A program made the translations under genes and the position numbers. The notes under the pieces are model-generated. The model worked only from the letters and a program-made list of their open reading frames with translations, was not told the origin of the DNA and made no database searches. Positions 6,755-7,587 of a DNA stretch of 7,587 nt are shown here, one piece after another; within the stretch, counting starts at the first letter, position 1, and each line of letters begins with the position of its first letter. The stretch is from Rhodobacterales bacterium (GTDB lineage Bacteria; Pseudomonadota; Alphaproteobacteria; Rhodobacterales; Rhodobacteraceae): NCBI GenBank assembly GCA_009992615.1, contig JAACVA010000120.1:1-7587 (forward strand), read 5' to 3'.

Positions 6755-6794
6755 CCGGGTCACCGGGGTCAGACGACAGAATTGGGTGTCTTTG

Positions 6795-6820
6795 AAAAGA
6801 AAAACCGGATCAGGCCCGGT
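6795..6820 (-). terminator. Intrinsic terminator overlapping the rlmH stop codon
   Basis: On the minus strand ACCGGG (6820-6815) pairs with TCCGGT (6809-6804), five Watson-Crick pairs plus a G-U, around a CCTGA loop. TTTTCTTTT follows directly, partly from the stem end. The rlmH TGA stop lies in the loop, so ribosomes finishing rlmH would cover the hairpin. The stem is short, so termination may be partial, allowing some read-through into gpmI. Confidence 0.6.
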
Positions 6821-7280
6821 GATACGGCCCGTTAGTCAGGATCGAGGCGGCGCGGTACAACTGTTCGGCCAACATCGCCCGGACCAGCATATGCGGCCAC
6901 ACCATCGCCCCGAACGACAGGGCGGCATCGGCCGACGCGCGCAAGGCAGGATCCAGCCCATCGGCACCGCCAATGACAAAGGCCAGATCACCCCGCCCCT
7001 GATCGCGCCAATAGGTCAGTTGCGCCGCGAATTCCGGCGAGGAAAACCGGCGCCCCCGTTCATCCAGCACGCAAATCAGTGCGCCATCGGGAACGGCGCG
7101 GCCCAACAGCACGGCCTCGCCCGCTATGCCGCCGCCCTTCTTGTCCTCGACCTCGATCAGTTGGGCCGGGCCAAGCGAAAGAGGCCTCCCGGTACGGGCG
7201 AACCGGGCGAGATAATCTTCGGTCAGCGCGCGCTCGGGGCCGGTACGGGCCCGGCCCACGGCGCAGATTTGCACGCGCAT
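6810..7280 (-). CDS. rlmH: 23S rRNA (pseudouridine(1915)-N3)-methyltransferase RlmH
   Basis: A SPOUT-class methyltransferase of 156 residues that methylates N3 of pseudouridine 1915 in helix 69 of 23S rRNA, acting late, on assembled 70S ribosomes, with SAM. The N terminus MRVQICAVGRAR is the family's first strand. LDERGRRFSSPEFA (72-85), FVIGGADGL (glycine-rich SAM loop of the trefoil knot) and the C-terminal block MVWPHMLVRAMLAEQLYRA ending in GPYHRA are all characteristic; the terminal YHR is important for catalysis in studied homologues. Length is typical. The ATG lies 10 nt after the rsfS stop, with no strong ribosome binding site, so coupling to rsfS translation is likely. Its stop codon lies within the terminator hairpin. 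The rsfS-rlmH pairing is widespread in bacteria and supports the call. Confidence 0.95.
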   Translation of the reverse strand: MRVQICAVGRARTGPERALTEDYLARFARTGRPLSLGPAQLIEVEDKKGGGIAGEAVLLGRAVPDGALICVLDERGRRFSSPEFAAQLTYWRDQGRGDLAFVIGGADGLDPALRASADAALSFGAMVWPHMLVRAMLAEQLYRAASILTNGPYHRA

Positions 7281-7290
7281 GGACGGGCGA

Positions 7291-7587
7291 TCAGGCCGGG
7301 ATCGGCTGTTCGCCCGGAGTCAGCCACATCTTTTCGAGCTGATAGAAATCGCGCACTTCGGGGCGGAACACGTGAACGATCACGTCACCGGTGTCGATCA
7401 GCACCCAGTCGCCGGCATCCTTGCCTTCGACCTTGCAAAGGCGGTTGTGATCCTGCTTCAGGTGGTCGGTCAGGTTCTGGGCGATGGCCGAAACCTGACG
7501 GGACGAACGACCCGAACAGATCACCATGTAATCGCCCATCTCGGACTTGCCGCGCAGAGCGATGGTGACCACGTCTTCGGCCTTGTC
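7291..7587 (-). CDS. rsfS: Ribosomal silencing factor RsfS, 3' part (5' end outside window)
   Basis: A small cytosolic protein of the Iojap/RsfS family that binds uL14 on the 50S subunit and blocks subunit joining when nutrients are scarce. The 98 codons present run to the window edge: upstream of the GTG at 7572 the frame continues as DKAEDVVTIALRGKS, which is the conserved family N-terminal strand, so that GTG is an internal valine and the true start lies beyond 7587. Key family motifs are MVICSGRSSRQV, WVLIDTGDVIVHVFRPEVRDFYQLEKMW (split across the C-terminal half) and the following short tail. Members are usually ~105-130 residues, so only some 10-30 residues are missing. It precedes rlmH by 10 nt, probably as the same transcript. 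Confidence 0.93.
   Translation of the reverse strand, partial: DKAEDVVTIALRGKSEMGDYMVICSGRSSRQVSAIAQNLTDHLKQDHNRLCKVEGKDAGDWVLIDTGDVIVHVFRPEVRDFYQLEKMWLTPGEQPIPA

Noticed and set aside
6606..7568. A 320-codon plus-strand open frame antisense to rlmH and rsfS
   Set aside because: Translation is Arg/Pro/Gly-rich with no family resemblance, and it runs through the terminator and promoter region of the opposite strand.
1..7587. Mobile element, CRISPR array, toxin-antitoxin, defence or biosynthetic system
   Set aside because: No transposase, integrase, inverted-repeat pair, direct-repeat array or paired small genes were seen; nearly all DNA is accounted for by recognised core genes.

Overview
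The window is GC-rich and compactly coded. It reads as a core chromosomal segment of an alphaproteobacterium, most likely a member of the Rhodobacterales (Roseobacter/Paracoccus-type). The evidence is the gene order rsfS-rlmH-gpmI-envC-ctpA-(acetyltransferase)-rppH, the protein signatures, the predominance of TGA stops and the very short or overlapping gene junctions. This taxonomic call is inference from family knowledge; no 16S or other marker lies in the window.

Layout. Left arm, plus strand: the 3' two-thirds of mtaB (tRNA methylthiotransferase), cut by the window edge just before its radical-SAM cysteine motif (1-843); a 156-bp gap; then a small glutathione S-transferase-like gene (1000-1602) with a strong ribosome binding site. 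These converge on a minus-strand block at a bulged 13-bp hairpin (1616-1645) that probably terminates transcription from both sides.

Right arm, minus strand, read from right to left: rsfS (5' end beyond the window) and rlmH, two ribosome-related genes ending in a U-tract terminator that overlaps the rlmH stop codon. Then comes a 110-bp gap with a plausible start of a new transcript, and a five-gene block gpmI, envC-like, ctpA, GNAT acetyltransferase, rppH. Its junctions are a 4-nt overlap, a 7-nt gap, a 14-nt overlap and a 1-nt overlap, so it looks like one co-transcribed and translationally coupled operon.

How the genes fit together. rsfS and rlmH act on the large ribosomal subunit. gpmI supplies lower glycolysis/gluconeogenesis. 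The envC-like protein (coiled coil plus a LytM fold with no zinc ligands) and CtpA (periplasmic PDZ serine protease) are both envelope proteins tied to peptidoglycan remodelling. rppH starts 5'-end-dependent mRNA decay. The GNAT protein has no assignable substrate and is the least understood gene here.

I found no mobile element, CRISPR array, tRNA, rRNA, prophage or obvious defence system, and no convincing candidate for an undescribed system. The points worth a second look are modest: the tightly packed operon joining unrelated functions, the TTG-started acetyltransferase embedded in it, the zinc-ligand-free LytM domain with an insertion, and the two terminator structures.
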